DNA of 48,764 nucleotides from CAYFHQ01 sp964342805 (GCA_964342805.1 CAYFHQ010000013.1:1-48764); one strand, 5' to 3'; shown: positions 14,594 to 23,409, counted from the first letter of the stretch. A program made the numbers and translations. Notes: generated by a model not told the origin, from the letters alone.

Positions 14594-16396
14594 GTGGAAG
14601 GAGTCAAGAAACCACAAGCCAGTCTGCTGACAAGAGTCGGGACTTCCCTAACGGTGAAGTGGTTTGGGACGTTGATGCTGGCCTTTATTGTCCTGATCTC
14701 TGGCTTGATCCTAGGCCTAGAACTGTACTTTACCCACCTCTATGAAACGGCCAAAATCCAATCCACCATAGGACGGCTGAATGACTTTGCCCTGACCTAC
14801 CAAGGGGAAGGATGGACGGACCCAGAGTTCTACCGCAGGGCCCAGTTGTTTGCAGCGGAAAACAATGTCAACATTGGCCTCCTGCCCGACCGAGAAGGAG
14901 AGGAGGGGGACGGTGAGGAAAGAGAGGGTTCGTCAGATGAAGCCAGCGAAGGGGAAGACCATGGCCAAGAAGAAGGCCAGTATGTTCTGGTGACCATTCT
15001 AGACACGGGAGGGTCCTACTATGACTTCTTTGTGACCCTGGAACACCAGGCAGAGCTCAACCTACAAACCGGGGCCCAAGTTCAAGTGGAGGCCCTCCAG
15101 CAAACGGACCAGGTCCTCCTACCCTTTGTCATCAACGGTCACCGGATTGAAGTTTCCTCAGTGGTGGACAGCCCCCTTTATAAGGGACAGGGTAAGATTG
15201 TGACCCTTCGCCAGAATTTAAACCTGCCAGACCAAGAGACGGCAGGGTCCATTCAATACAAGGAAATCAGTAAAGGGTCTTATGCTGACGTGTCTTATGT
15301 CATCAGTGAGTTACCCCACACGGGTATCCAGCAGGTGGAGTTTCGTCGCAGGCTAACTCTGCCTGGGAGGGGGCGGTTTGTCCTCATGGGGACTGGGTCC
15401 CTGCAACCCGTAGCGGAAATCCTGGGCCTGATTAAGGGCTTTTATCCCTTTTTTGGCCTGGGAGCTTTGGTACTGGCTGTGTTCATTTCCTGGCTCTATG
15501 CCCGGACGGTGATTCGTCCCATCAAGGAAATTACCACGGTGGCAGACCGAATGGCCCATTTGGACTTCGACCAGAAGCTATCCACAAATCGTTCAGATGA
15601 ACTGGGGATATTGTCAGAAAGCTTAAATTCTTTATCCACAGGCCTGGAAGGGGCCCTGGGGGACTTAACCATTGCCAATGCCCAGCTTCAGGCCGACATT
15701 GAACGGGAGAAAAAGCAGGAGCAAGCTAGAAAAGAGTTCGTAGCCAACGCATCCCATGAGTTAAAAACGCCCCTGGGCATAGTCCGCTCCTATGCGGAAG
15801 GATTGCGGGAGACCCAGGACCCTGTCCAGCAGACGGACTATGTTGCCGTGATTGAGGACGAAGTGGAAAAAATGGATGGTCTCATTCAAGACATGCTGGC
15901 CATTTCCAAGTATGACAGTTTTGACGTGGTCATCCGAAAGGAACCAGTGGACATGCTGATTCTCACCAGTGACCTGGTCCAGGGTTTTGAGAAACACTTG
16001 GAGGTAGGGCAACTGCGCCTGGCCTTTGAAGGGGACTTTGGAAGCTTTGACCTGGACAAGGAGAAAATCACCGCAGCCATGACCAACCTCTTGAGCAATG
16101 CAGTCAAATACGCCAAGACGGGTACAATCCTTGTTCTATCCAGTCGTGATTTAGGAGAGGAAGTGGAGTTTCAGGTGACCAATACCTGTGAAGAGGCCTT
16201 TACTGAGGACCAACTGGAAAAAGTGTGGGAGCGTTTCTACAAGCGGGACGTGGCCCATACCAATGAAGTTGAAGGGACGGGGTTAGGCCTGTCCATCGTC
16301 AAGAGAATTTTTGAAGCCCATGGCCTTGCCTATGGCAACCGGGCCGATGGTGACCAGGTGACCTTCTGGTTTCGATGTAAGAAGACTGGACGGTAG
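14594..16396 (+). CDS. Membrane sensor histidine kinase
   Basis: The protein has 600 residues from a GTG at 14594 behind GAGGAGG. TM1 is at about residues 24-47. A large extracytoplasmic domain (~48-275) holds an acidic insert near 100-129 (EGEEGDGEEREGSSDEASEG). TM2 is at ~280-305 and is followed by HAMP, HisKA with His388 (NASHELKTPLGIV) and a HATPase domain (NLLSNAVKYA, GTGLGLSIVKRIFEAHG). The Glu/Gly-rich insert resembles the neighbouring secreted protein in composition. This suggests that sensor and secreted protein respond to the same cation, metal or cationic peptide. Confidence 0.92.
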   Translation: MEGVKKPQASLLTRVGTSLTVKWFGTLMLAFIVLISGLILGLELYFTHLYETAKIQSTIGRLNDFALTYQGEGWTDPEFYRRAQLFAAENNVNIGLLPDREGEEGDGEEREGSSDEASEGEDHGQEEGQYVLVTILDTGGSYYDFFVTLEHQAELNLQTGAQVQVEALQQTDQVLLPFVINGHRIEVSSVVDSPLYKGQGKIVTLRQNLNLPDQETAGSIQYKEISKGSYADVSYVISELPHTGIQQVEFRRRLTLPGRGRFVLMGTGSLQPVAEILGLIKGFYPFFGLGALVLAVFISWLYARTVIRPIKEITTVADRMAHLDFDQKLSTNRSDELGILSESLNSLSTGLEGALGDLTIANAQLQADIEREKKQEQARKEFVANASHELKTPLGIVRSYAEGLRETQDPVQQTDYVAVIEDEVEKMDGLIQDMLAISKYDSFDVVIRKEPVDMLILTSDLVQGFEKHLEVGQLRLAFEGDFGSFDLDKEKITAAMTNLLSNAVKYAKTGTILVLSSRDLGEEVEFQVTNTCEEAFTEDQLEKVWERFYKRDVAHTNEVEGTGLGLSIVKRIFEAHGLAYGNRADGDQVTFWFRCKKTGR

Positions 16397-16453
16397 TCTT
16401 AGGGTCTTTGGACCACTTGGGCTAATATTAAAAATGACAAAATGGATTGGGTC

Positions 16454-16511
16454 TTTACAAAGTGAATAAATGTGGTATACTTTGAATTGTGATAAATGAT
16501 AAACATTCTCA
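16454..16511 (+). promoter_or_regulatory. Promoter with Fur box
   Basis: TTTACA (16454-16459) and TATACT (16476-16481) are 16 bases apart. Downstream, TGATAAACATTCTCA (16497-16511) matches the Fur 7-1-7 consensus TGATAATNATTATCA at 13 of 15 positions. Iron repression of the reductase gene is the likely meaning. Confidence 0.65.
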
Positions 16512-16534
16512 TTTATATAATTCGGAGGTATTCC

Positions 16535-17284
16535 ATGATTAAGATTACGAGTACAGACACAACCATGTATCAAGTGAAGCTACTGGATGTCATTGAAGAA
16601 TCCAAGGACGTTCATACCTATAAATTTGAAAAGCCAGACGAGCTCAGTTGGAAGAGTGGAGACCATATCCACATTGCAACGTCGTCCTTTTTCGACGGCA
16701 AAGAAGTGGACCGGGACTTAGTGCGACATATGTCCATTATCAACCATCCAACCGATGATTTTATTGGCATTACCACCCGGGTACCGGGGTCCAGTTCCAA
16801 GTTTAAACACACCATGGAGGGCATGTCCATTGACGACGAAATGATCCTCTTTAAGGTGGGTAGCCATATGGGCCTGCGGCGGGAAAATCGCCCCATTCTC
16901 ATGGTGTCCATGGGGGTTGGTATTGCAACCTTTAAACCCCTCTTGGAAGAAGCGGACCAGGACCGAACAGGCCTAACAAAGGTGGTCCACTACAATGTAG
17001 ATTCCAAGCAGGAAAGAATCTATGGGGACGCCCTGGAATCCATGAATTCACCGGTGATCCAGCACAAGTACTTCTCTTCCAGAGAAGCCTTCCACGAACG
17101 GCTGTGGCGGTCCCTTCATAATGAAAAACCCATTCTGTATATCGTTGGCAGCCGGGCCTTTATGGAAGACGTGGTCACCAGAGCGGTCCAGATGGGTATT
17201 CCAACAGAAGACATTATGATTGACCGTAAGAACAAGGATGTACTGCTCCAGGAGATGATTGGGTCTGCTGTGAGTGCTTCATAA
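16535..17284 (+). CDS. Ferredoxin-NADP reductase-like FAD/NAD(P)-binding protein
   Basis: The protein has 249 residues from an ATG preceded by CGGAGG. An FAD-binding barrel (residues ~8-110, with RHMSIINHP in the place of the FNR RxYS motif) is followed by an NAD(P)-binding domain (ILMVSMGVGIATFKPLLEE, then ILYIVGSRAFMEDVV). There is no 2Fe-2S domain. FNR-type reductases shuttle electrons between NAD(P)H and an iron-sulfur, flavin or ferric acceptor. The Fur box in its leader points to iron acquisition, such as ferric-siderophore reduction. It is monocistronic. The physiological acceptor is inferred. Confidence 0.8.
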   Translation: MIKITSTDTTMYQVKLLDVIEESKDVHTYKFEKPDELSWKSGDHIHIATSSFFDGKEVDRDLVRHMSIINHPTDDFIGITTRVPGSSSKFKHTMEGMSIDDEMILFKVGSHMGLRRENRPILMVSMGVGIATFKPLLEEADQDRTGLTKVVHYNVDSKQERIYGDALESMNSPVIQHKYFSSREAFHERLWRSLHNEKPILYIVGSRAFMEDVVTRAVQMGIPTEDIMIDRKNKDVLLQEMIGSAVSAS

Positions 17285-17345
17285 ATGCTTTAACACTTTT
17301 TATTAAAGCAAGTAGCTGTAATCAAGAATGTACGCAATAAGTGAA

Positions 17346-17381
17346 ACCCCTGAGGAGTGTAGGCCTCAGGGGTATTTTTTT
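17346..17381. terminator. Rho-independent terminator between convergent genes
   Basis: ACCCCTGAGG pairs with CCTCAGGGGT across an 8-base loop, followed by ATTTTTTT on the plus strand. Confidence 0.9.
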
Positions 17382-17739
17382 AGCAAGAATCCGCCCCATC
17401 ATAAAAGGCGATCTTCTTATCAATTTTGCTAATATTCTGTTCCAGTTCAGCCAATTGGGCCTCCATGACCTTGCGGTGGGCCACTAGGATTTCCCGACGG
17501 GTGGGAATGGTACCATCCCCTTCAATACTCAGACGGACGATCTCCTTTATGTCTGCCACGGGCATTTTGGTTGCCTTGAGGCAGGTCACCAGCTCAAGCC
17601 AAGCCAGGTTTTCGTCACTGTAGACCCGGCGGCCGGCCGTATCTCGCCCAATGGGCGGCAAGATCCCTTCCTTTTCGTAGTAGCGTAAGGTATGGGCTGT
17701 GACCCCGGTCTTTTCAGCCACTTCTTGTATGGAAAACAT
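17380..17739 (-). CDS. MerR-family transcriptional regulator
   Basis: The protein has 119 residues from the ATG at 17739 (GGAGGTACCC upstream). An N-terminal MerR winged helix (FSIQEVAEKTGVTAHTLRYYEKEGILPP, with GRRVYSDENLAWLELV) precedes a dimerisation coiled coil (HRKVMEAQLAELEQNI). There is one C-terminal Cys and no heavy-metal loop, so it fits the MerR group that senses aldehydes or other electrophiles rather than mercury or copper. It follows the SDR gene on the same strand, and the SDR promoter has the MerR-type 19-bp spacer with a palindrome. Confidence 0.92.
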   Translation of the reverse strand: MFSIQEVAEKTGVTAHTLRYYEKEGILPPIGRDTAGRRVYSDENLAWLELVTCLKATKMPVADIKEIVRLSIEGDGTIPTRREILVAHRKVMEAQLAELEQNISKIDKKIAFYDGADSC

Positions 17740-17814
17740 GGGTACCTCCTCTGGTCCAAGACAGCTTGTATGATCTCTTACAACCATCCTATCACGGAAT
17801 CCGCCAGCTTCAAA

Positions 17815-18537
17815 CTAGGCGTCTTGCATGGTGTCCGTGATGATGATCTGACGGAGGGAGACAGACTGGGGGAGTTCATAGGCAAACTTAATGGTGGTGG
17901 CCACGTCGCCTGCTGTGATATTGACTGCGCCGACGCTTTCCTTCCATTCATTGTAGCCATCAATGATCGCTGGGTCTGTGGTATGGCCCAGGAGTTCCGT
18001 TGTTACAGCCCCAGGGTTGATGGACAGGACACGGACATTGTGGGCAGCCATTTCTCCCCGGGCTACAGCCGTTAGGCCGGTAACGCCGTACTTGCTGGCA
18101 CAGTAGGCCGCATGGTTGCCAAAGGGCTGGACGCCGGCGATGGAGGACAGGTTGACAATGGTCCCCGACCGGCGGGCCTTCATGTCCTCCATGACAATCT
18201 GCATGCCGTTGAGGACGCCTAGGACGTTAACGTCCAGCATTTTCTTCCACTCAAAGGGGTCTTGATTTTCTATGCTACCCAGGAGCATGACCCCGGCATT
18301 GTTGACCAGGAGGTCAGTCTTGCCGTAGACCTCTTCCGCCTCACGGACAGCCTTGTCAAAGGCTAGAGGGTCCGTTACGTCCACCTTGCGGCAGATTGTA
18401 TTGGGCAGGTTGAGGGCCTCCATCCGGTCCACCCGACGGGCAAGAAGTAGGAGGGGGTATCCGTCAGTGGCAAATTGCTTGGCCAGCTCCATGCCGAAAC
18501 CTGAGCTTGCTCCAGTAATGACTACGAGTTTTTTCAT
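17815..18537 (-). CDS. Short-chain dehydrogenase/reductase (SDR)
   Basis: The protein has 240 residues. It carries the Rossmann dinucleotide motif TGASSGFG (about 8-15), NNAG (NNAGVMLLG), the catalytic Ser (NLSSIAG) and YxxxK (YCASK). The PG motif after it (SINPGAVTTELL) is typical of classical SDRs. The ATG at 18537 follows AAGGAG. It reduces or oxidises a carbonyl/alcohol with NAD(P)(H); the substrate is unknown. Control by the downstream MerR gene is very likely from the promoter structure. An aldehyde- or quinone-detoxifying role would fit that context. Confidence 0.92.
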   Translation of the reverse strand: MKKLVVITGASSGFGMELAKQFATDGYPLLLLARRVDRMEALNLPNTICRKVDVTDPLAFDKAVREAEEVYGKTDLLVNNAGVMLLGSIENQDPFEWKKMLDVNVLGVLNGMQIVMEDMKARRSGTIVNLSSIAGVQPFGNHAAYCASKYGVTGLTAVARGEMAAHNVRVLSINPGAVTTELLGHTTDPAIIDGYNEWKESVGAVNITAGDVATTIKFAYELPQSVSLRQIIITDTMQDA

Positions 18538-18572
18538 GTGTGTTCTCCTTTTCAACTTTGGTTGTTGAAGAC

Positions 18573-18603
18573 ACTGTATCAGTTAGAGTGAACTCTAAGT
18601 CAA
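18573..18603 (-). promoter_or_regulatory. MerR-type promoter with 19-bp spacer and palindrome
   Basis: On the minus strand TTGACT (18603-18598) and TACAGT (18578-18573) are separated by 19 bases. The spacer holds TTAGAGTTCACTCTAA, palindromic apart from its central pair. This is the standard arrangement for activation by MerR-family DNA distortion. Confidence 0.8.
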
Positions 18604-19263
18604 CTACTTTTTTTCAGCATCCTTAACCCGGTACCAATAATCATAGACTTTTTCGTACCCCAAGTCCTCATACAAGGGGACTGCCCGTTCATTCTTGGCC
18701 ACCACTTGCAGGTAACTTTTGTCACACCCCATGGCCTTGGCCTCGTGGAGGAGGTGGTTCATGAGGGCCCGACCATAACCCTTGCGGCGGTAGTCTGGCA
18801 AGACGCCTACATTGTAAACACCTACGTAGCCCTGGTCCACAACCCCCATGGCACAGCCCACCACCTGATTATCCATGACCAAGGACAGGTAGACCTGGTC
18901 GGGGATAATATGGTCAAAGGTGTCTGTCAGAAGGGCCAGTTCCTTGTCTGTTTTTCCTGAAATCCGGCAGTAGTTTTCCACCCAGCCCTTCCGGTGGGAC
19001 TCTTCAACCTTGATTGCGGGGTGGGGGGCAAAAGGCCCCTTAAGGTCCAGGGTCATGACCATGGTCCGGTCAATGCTTGCATACCCTTGGCCTGCCAGGT
19101 AGGCGTCCAAGCCCCCTGGCTGGGCAGCGTCCGTTAGTTTAAAAATGGTCCGTCCCAGAGGCTCAAACAATTTTTCGCACAAGATGCGCTTTTCCCCCAA
19201 ATCCAAGAGGCCCTCATATAAAGGGTTAACGGAGTTGACCCGCTTGGACGAGTGGCCGACCAT
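18604..19263 (-). CDS. GNAT-family N-acetyltransferase, 5' end truncated
   Basis: The protein has 219 residues if begun at the ATG at 19263. The acetyl-CoA motif is clear (VYNVGVLPDYRRKGYGRALMNHLL, after the residue-130 region), and the C-terminal LPLYEDLGYEKVYDYWY-type end is normal. Upstream of the ATG the frame continues as FPAKQVSFYDGWVIRQ, which reads like the usual N-terminus of this acetyltransferase group. It then meets a TAA with no start codon and no ribosome binding site. The beginning of the gene is therefore missing or rearranged, and expression is doubtful. The region beyond is decayed DNA. Confidence 0.7.
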   Translation of the reverse strand: MVGHSSKRVNSVNPLYEGLLDLGEKRILCEKLFEPLGRTIFKLTDAAQPGGLDAYLAGQGYASIDRTMVMTLDLKGPFAPHPAIKVEESHRKGWVENYCRISGKTDKELALLTDTFDHIIPDQVYLSLVMDNQVVGCAMGVVDQGYVGVYNVGVLPDYRRKGYGRALMNHLLHEAKAMGCDKSYLQVVAKNERAVPLYEDLGYEKVYDYWYRVKDAEKK

Positions 19264-19380
19264 CTGGCGAATAACCCATCCGTCGTAGAAAGAGACTTGC
19301 TTGGCAGGAAAGGCCCCTCCGTCAAATTAGACGCGGGTTCAGGTTTGGTTTTTTGGACTAGAAATCTCCTACCAACCTTA

Positions 19381-19699
19381 CATAGAGACATTGTCTTGAT
19401 TTACAGTGACCATGACCGGGGGAGTATGACTGGCTGAAGAGCCTCTTACAGCAAAGTAAGACTCAGAGCCAAGTGGTTTTCCTCTGTGCAGACCTGAAAA
19501 ACCTGCCCCTGACCACGGTTATTGGAAGGGCCATAAGGGCCGGGTAAGCCAGGAAGGTATTGTTGCCTCTTACAGCCTCCATGGATTTGCAATGACTGCA
19601 ATTCCCCATGGACGTATATTTTCAGGGGGATACGAGTTTGAGAACTTTGTTCGTGAGCAGGACCGGGTTCAACATGTTCGCTTGTATGGTAGTAGATAG
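19381..19699 (+). pseudogene. Remnant of an unknown gene with at least two frameshifts
   Basis: Three frames join into one sensible peptide: DIVLIYSDHDRG, then EYDWLKSLLQQSK...VVFLCADLKNLPLTTVIG, then GHKGRVSQEGIVASYS...EFENFVREQDRV ending in TAG at 19697. Joins fall near 19420 and 19525. There is no start codon or ribosome binding site. The family was not recognised. The rest of 19264-19780 shows no other gene. Confidence 0.4.
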
Positions 19700-19779
19700 C
19701 GGTTCTCGACTTATGAATGCAACATGCGTTTACAAGTTGGGAATTTCTGGCATGTTATAGATAGATGAAGGCGTGCGCC

Positions 19780-20925
19780 ATGAAAATTCTTAAAATTGAG
19801 TTTTCGAATATTGGACTATTCACGGAGGGTTTGATATTTGACTTCACAGCAACTGATAGAGTTGCAGATCCGTCCTATGTAACTAAAATTAAAGATCGTG
19901 TTTATACACAGCAAATCGTAGGTATCGCAGGCATTAATGCTTCGGGTAAGTCAACAGCCCTCAAGTTGCTAAAATGCGCATTTGACATTGTTGTAGGTGG
20001 AAAAAGTCTTGACCAACTGGTGATTCCTAAAAACATTATTGTCGATCAATCACAGATATCCGTCGATTTTATATTGGACGGAACAATATATAGAGTCGAT
20101 TCTGTAGTTGAACTAAAACACTCAACGATTTCTGATTCAGGGGCAACATATAACTACAAGTCTGAACGATTGTATCAAAAACAATTAAAGAGGGTCACTA
20201 CTAAGAAATCTCTTTATGACTTTAAGGATCAAGACCTCTTGTACGATAGGGATAAACTAAACAAAGATGCTGTAGCTTTCTTGAAACCCACCGATAGCAT
20301 ATTATTTGCTGTAACAAGAGATGCAGAAACGTATTACGGAGATATGATTGATGACACCAACTTTAACATGTATCTAGTTAAAGGTTCTGCGCCTATGCCA
20401 TTAATTAACCTCTTTGATGACAGCATTCTAGAAATTGATCTGACAGACGAAAGTTTGAAAGTGACCTTTAAAGCGGATACAAGCGAATATGAGTATGTTA
20501 ACCCAGTCAATGCCCAGCAGGTACTTTCTTCGGGGACCATTAAAGGGGGCAACCTGATTTTTAAGGTAACGAAAGCCTTGAGAACAGGTGGCTATTTGTT
20601 AATAGATGAAATAGAAAACCACATGCATAAAGATCTTGTTTTAGCCACCCTAAGCCTATTTGCAGATATTGATATCAATAAGTTAGGTGCTACGCTCGTG
20701 TTTACAACCCACTATTCTGAGATCCTTGATGCCATGGAACGAAAAGATAATATTTATATCACCCTAAAGAATGATGACTACAGTTGCAGTCTCATTAAGT
20801 TCTCTGACGCAGTTCAAAGAAACGATGTTAAAAAGAGTGAGATCTTCTTGTCAAATTATATCGATGAAACAGCACCAACTTATGAGTGCATCATGAATGT
20901 GAGGAAGTACATATGGCAGGAGTAG
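19780..20925 (+). CDS. AAA-family ATPase (ABC/SMC-like, AAA_15/AAA_21 type)
   Basis: The protein has 381 residues from the ATG at 19780 (GAAGG upstream). It starts with an SMC-like strand (KILKIEFSNIGLF) and has Walker A GINASGKST (about residues 50-58) and a Walker B with catalytic Glu (YLLIDEIENHMH). A signature-like serine segment (QVLSSGTIKGGNLI) precedes Walker B and a switch His (VFTTHYSEIL) follows it. Single-protein ATPases of this type often serve in phage defence or mobile-element functions together with a small or nuclease partner. The gene is AT-richer than its neighbours and lies among broken genes, which suggests acquisition. The exact function is not shown. Confidence 0.8.
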   Translation: MKILKIEFSNIGLFTEGLIFDFTATDRVADPSYVTKIKDRVYTQQIVGIAGINASGKSTALKLLKCAFDIVVGGKSLDQLVIPKNIIVDQSQISVDFILDGTIYRVDSVVELKHSTISDSGATYNYKSERLYQKQLKRVTTKKSLYDFKDQDLLYDRDKLNKDAVAFLKPTDSILFAVTRDAETYYGDMIDDTNFNMYLVKGSAPMPLINLFDDSILEIDLTDESLKVTFKADTSEYEYVNPVNAQQVLSSGTIKGGNLIFKVTKALRTGGYLLIDEIENHMHKDLVLATLSLFADIDINKLGATLVFTTHYSEILDAMERKDNIYITLKNDDYSCSLIKFSDAVQRNDVKKSEIFLSNYIDETAPTYECIMNVRKYIWQE

Positions 20926-20934
20926 CGGATCTTA

Positions 20935-21093
20935 ATGGAGCGTATATCTGAAGTTTATGTGAACGCTGTGAAGGACAAGGATTTTATACATGCATACTTC
21001 AATGTTTCTCGATTGGTGGACGCACTAAAGGAATATAGGCGGTTAAGGCGTCAACCAGAGTTGTGCCTTACAGACCTCCTAATGCCAGAATAG
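20935..21093 (+). CDS. Small protein (52 residues) after the AAA ATPase
   Basis: An ATG nine bases after the ATPase stop opens a 52-codon frame, MERISEVYVNAVK...LTDLLMPE, with the same AT-rich composition. An overlapping start at 20913 (MAGVADLNGAYI) runs into a stop after 12 codons, and its peptide would continue smoothly into ISEVYVNAVKDK with a one-base shift. The gene may therefore be a shortened or frameshifted partner. GGAG is 13 bases from the ATG, a weak site. Confidence 0.4.
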   Translation: MERISEVYVNAVKDKDFIHAYFNVSRLVDALKEYRRLRRQPELCLTDLLMPE

Positions 21094-21110
21094 GCAATGA
21101 TACGTGCAAA

Positions 21111-21136
21111 AGGTGGGGTCTACCCCATCTTTTTTT
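21111..21136 (+). terminator. Rho-independent terminator
   Basis: AGGTGGGG pairs with CCCCATCT across the loop TCTA, with one G-U pair, followed by six T. Confidence 0.75.
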
Positions 21137-21228
21137 CATTTCTTCAAAAACTCACCTCATATCCCACCTTGACCTCGTCTTCACCCAAGGCCTTATAGTG
21201 GAATCATCATAAGAAAAGGGGAGAAGAT

Positions 21229-22388
21229 ATGGTGAAAATCAAAGAAAACGTTAGAGGATGGGGGCTGTCATGGGGGTTAGTTGGAACGACCATCCCATTG
21301 ATGGTGGCGGCAGCATTGGAAGTTTATTTTGCCTTTATTCTTCAAGGGGTCATTGACAGTGCAGCCAGAGGCCAAGTGGACCTTCTTTGGCAGAATTGCC
21401 TGGAAGCCCTGGTTTATATGGGCCTTGTGCTTGTGGTGGGCTTGACCAGTCGTTATGTGTCAGCCAAGTATGTTGAACATGAAGTGGTCAAGCTAAAAGA
21501 GGCCAAGGTCAACCATGTCCTTGCCACTGAGAATCATTCCTCCAAGAAGGATTTAAACACGCAGTTGACAACCAATGTGGAGATTCTTGACCGGGACTAT
21601 TTCCGCCTACGACTGTCCAACATTTCATATGGTGTGCGATTTGTCTTGGGCTTAATGGCTATCCGATCAATCAGTGTGCCCTTGACCCTAGGTGTTGCCA
21701 TTGTAATGGTTCTCCCGATTGTGTTTCCCCTTGTCACCCAGGGATGGGTTCGCAGAAGAAAGGACGCTCTCAATCAAGAAAACAAGGCCTATGGCAAGCT
21801 GATACAAGAAATGGACAAGGGATTTACGGTCATTTCGGACTACCAATTGACCTCCATTTTTGAAGGCCACCACAAAATAACCAATGGAAAAGTAGAAGGT
21901 GCCAGACGCAGGTCTCGTTTTGCTGAACAAGCAGACTTTATTCCTGCATGAATCTCAGTTTCTTAACCTGTATTGTTGTCATGGGTGTTGGGGCCTATCA
22001 AGTCATCCAAGGAACCATGACCTTTGGTTTGATGATGGCAGCCATACAACTCATGGGCAATCTAGCACAACCCATCCATGTCATCGCAGATAATATGAGT
22101 AAAATTAAGGGGTCAAAGGGAATTCTAGAGGAATTGATCTGTCCTAGAGCTGAAAAAAAGAAGGGGTTGACCCTAGGTCTCCCTATTGAGCGCATAGAAC
22201 TAAAAGACGTCAGATTTAGTTATGGTGACCTGCAAGTGATCAACCGTTATAACCAGGTCTTTGAGGTGGGTAAACGTTATGCCCTATGTGGGGAAAGTGG
22301 CAGGGGGAAGACAACCATCCTCAAGTTTCCTCCCAACTCTGATGTATTAGGTGTATACACAAAACATATCAATGAGGTGACCCCATGA
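21229..22388 (+). pseudogene. ABC exporter (fused membrane and ATPase domains), frameshifted and truncated
   Basis: Residues 1-~230 form the membrane domain of a type-I ABC exporter. A one-base loss near 21940 (TTT where TTTT would keep the frame) stops translation, and the sequence continues in the next frame (NLSFLTCIVVMGVGAYQVIQ). The ATPase domain begins normally (IELKDVRFSYGDLQVINRYN) and reaches Walker A (GESGRGKTTILK). It then ends at ~22325 with no Q-loop, signature motif or Walker B. A possible promoter is TTGACC (21169) with TATAGT (21194), spacer 19. The start ATG at 21229 follows GGGGAGA. Two independent lesions make it non-functional. Confidence 0.85.
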
Positions 22389-22684
22389 GTCAAACATTGG
22401 CGGACAAGGCCTATCACATATTGGAAGACAAGATCGTTCGTCTGGTTTACAAACCGGGGGAGTTGATTTCAGAAAAGCAGTTGTGTGAAGAACTGGGGAT
22501 TGGTCGTATGCCCATCCGAGAGGCAATCAAACGGCTGGAAAATGCCCATTTAATTAAAATCATGCCCCGTCGGGGGATGATGGTGACAGAAATCCGTCTG
22601 GAAGAGGTCTTTTTGCAAATTGAAATCCGGCGGCCCCTGGAGCGTCTCATTGCCAAGCGGGCGGCCAACCTCCACATTACTTAA
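22385..22684 (+). pseudogene. GntR-family regulator, truncated after the DNA-binding domain
   Basis: The 99-residue product has a full GntR winged helix (AYHILEDKIVRLVYKPGELIS, LGIGRMPIREAIKRLE, GMMVTEI) and the first ~20 residues of an FCD effector domain (EVFLQIEIRRPLERLIAKRAA), then a stop. The remaining ~110 residues are missing. Its ATG overlaps the stop of the broken ABC gene. Without the effector and dimer domain it is unlikely to work. The next gene is a BCCT transporter remnant, which the intact regulator may once have controlled. Confidence 0.8.
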
Positions 22685-22727
22685 GAAATATGTCATAGAA
22701 TAATCGCAAAAATAACGGAGGGGTAAC

Positions 22728-23409
22728 ATGAATAAAATTGATAAACGGATATTCATACTAGCATACTGGTTTTGCTATTGGTCAGCTTACCGATCATCTT
22801 GAATCCTGAGGATTCTCAGGCGGTGAATGGGGTAGTTCAAACCTTTATGATCAAAAAACTAGGCTTCCTATACACTTGGTACGCCCTATTCGCCTGTGCC
22901 GGCATTGGCGCATTATCATTTTCTGGGGTACTATTGAGTAGGTTTACTACTACAAGGCACCGCCACTGGGCATTGAAATAGGTTCCTGGCAAGCCGCTGA
23001 ATTGGCAGCTTCCTAGGGTATTTTCCACTGGGGTCCAGCTGCTTGGGCCATGTACTCTATCTCGGCCTGTGCTGTAGGCTACCTGTTCTATGTGAAGAAA
23101 ACACCTGTACTAAAAATTTCTGAAGCCTGTGGTGGCATCCTGGGTGACCGTGTGGTTGGTCCTCTAGGTTTCGTCATCGATATTGCCTTCATGTTTGGCC
23201 TACTGGGTGCTACGGCAACCGCCCTAGGTATTGGTGCACCTTTGGCACCTGCGGGTCTAGCACACGTCTTGGGTATTGAAATCACCCTGCCATTCGAGCT
23301 TCTTATCATTGGCATTATTACAGCCATTTTCGCCACATCGGCCTACAAGGGCTTCAAGAATGGGGGCAAGATCCTTTCAGATTTCAAAGTAATCCTGACC
23401 TTTTTGTGA
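22728..23409 (+). pseudogene. BCCT-family (betaine/carnitine/choline) transporter remnant
   Basis: Sequence in two frames resembles the first part of a BCCT transporter: an N-terminus with ribosome binding site CGGAGG, then LLLVSLPIILNPEDSQAVNG, FWGTIE-VYYYKAPPLGIEIG, SWQAAELAAS-GIFHWGPAAWAMY, and further helices to DFKVILTFL. Lesions are one-base losses near 22768 and 22910, in-frame TAG codons at 22939 and 23014 where Trp and Tyr are expected, an apparent in-frame deletion after YALFA, and loss of the C-terminal two thirds. Two point nonsense mutations show real decay rather than sequencing noise. Confidence 0.85.

Noticed and set aside
22939..23016. TAG codons as pyrrolysine
   Set aside because: They replace a Trp and an aromatic residue expected in the transporter family, and the gene carries additional frameshifts and deletions.
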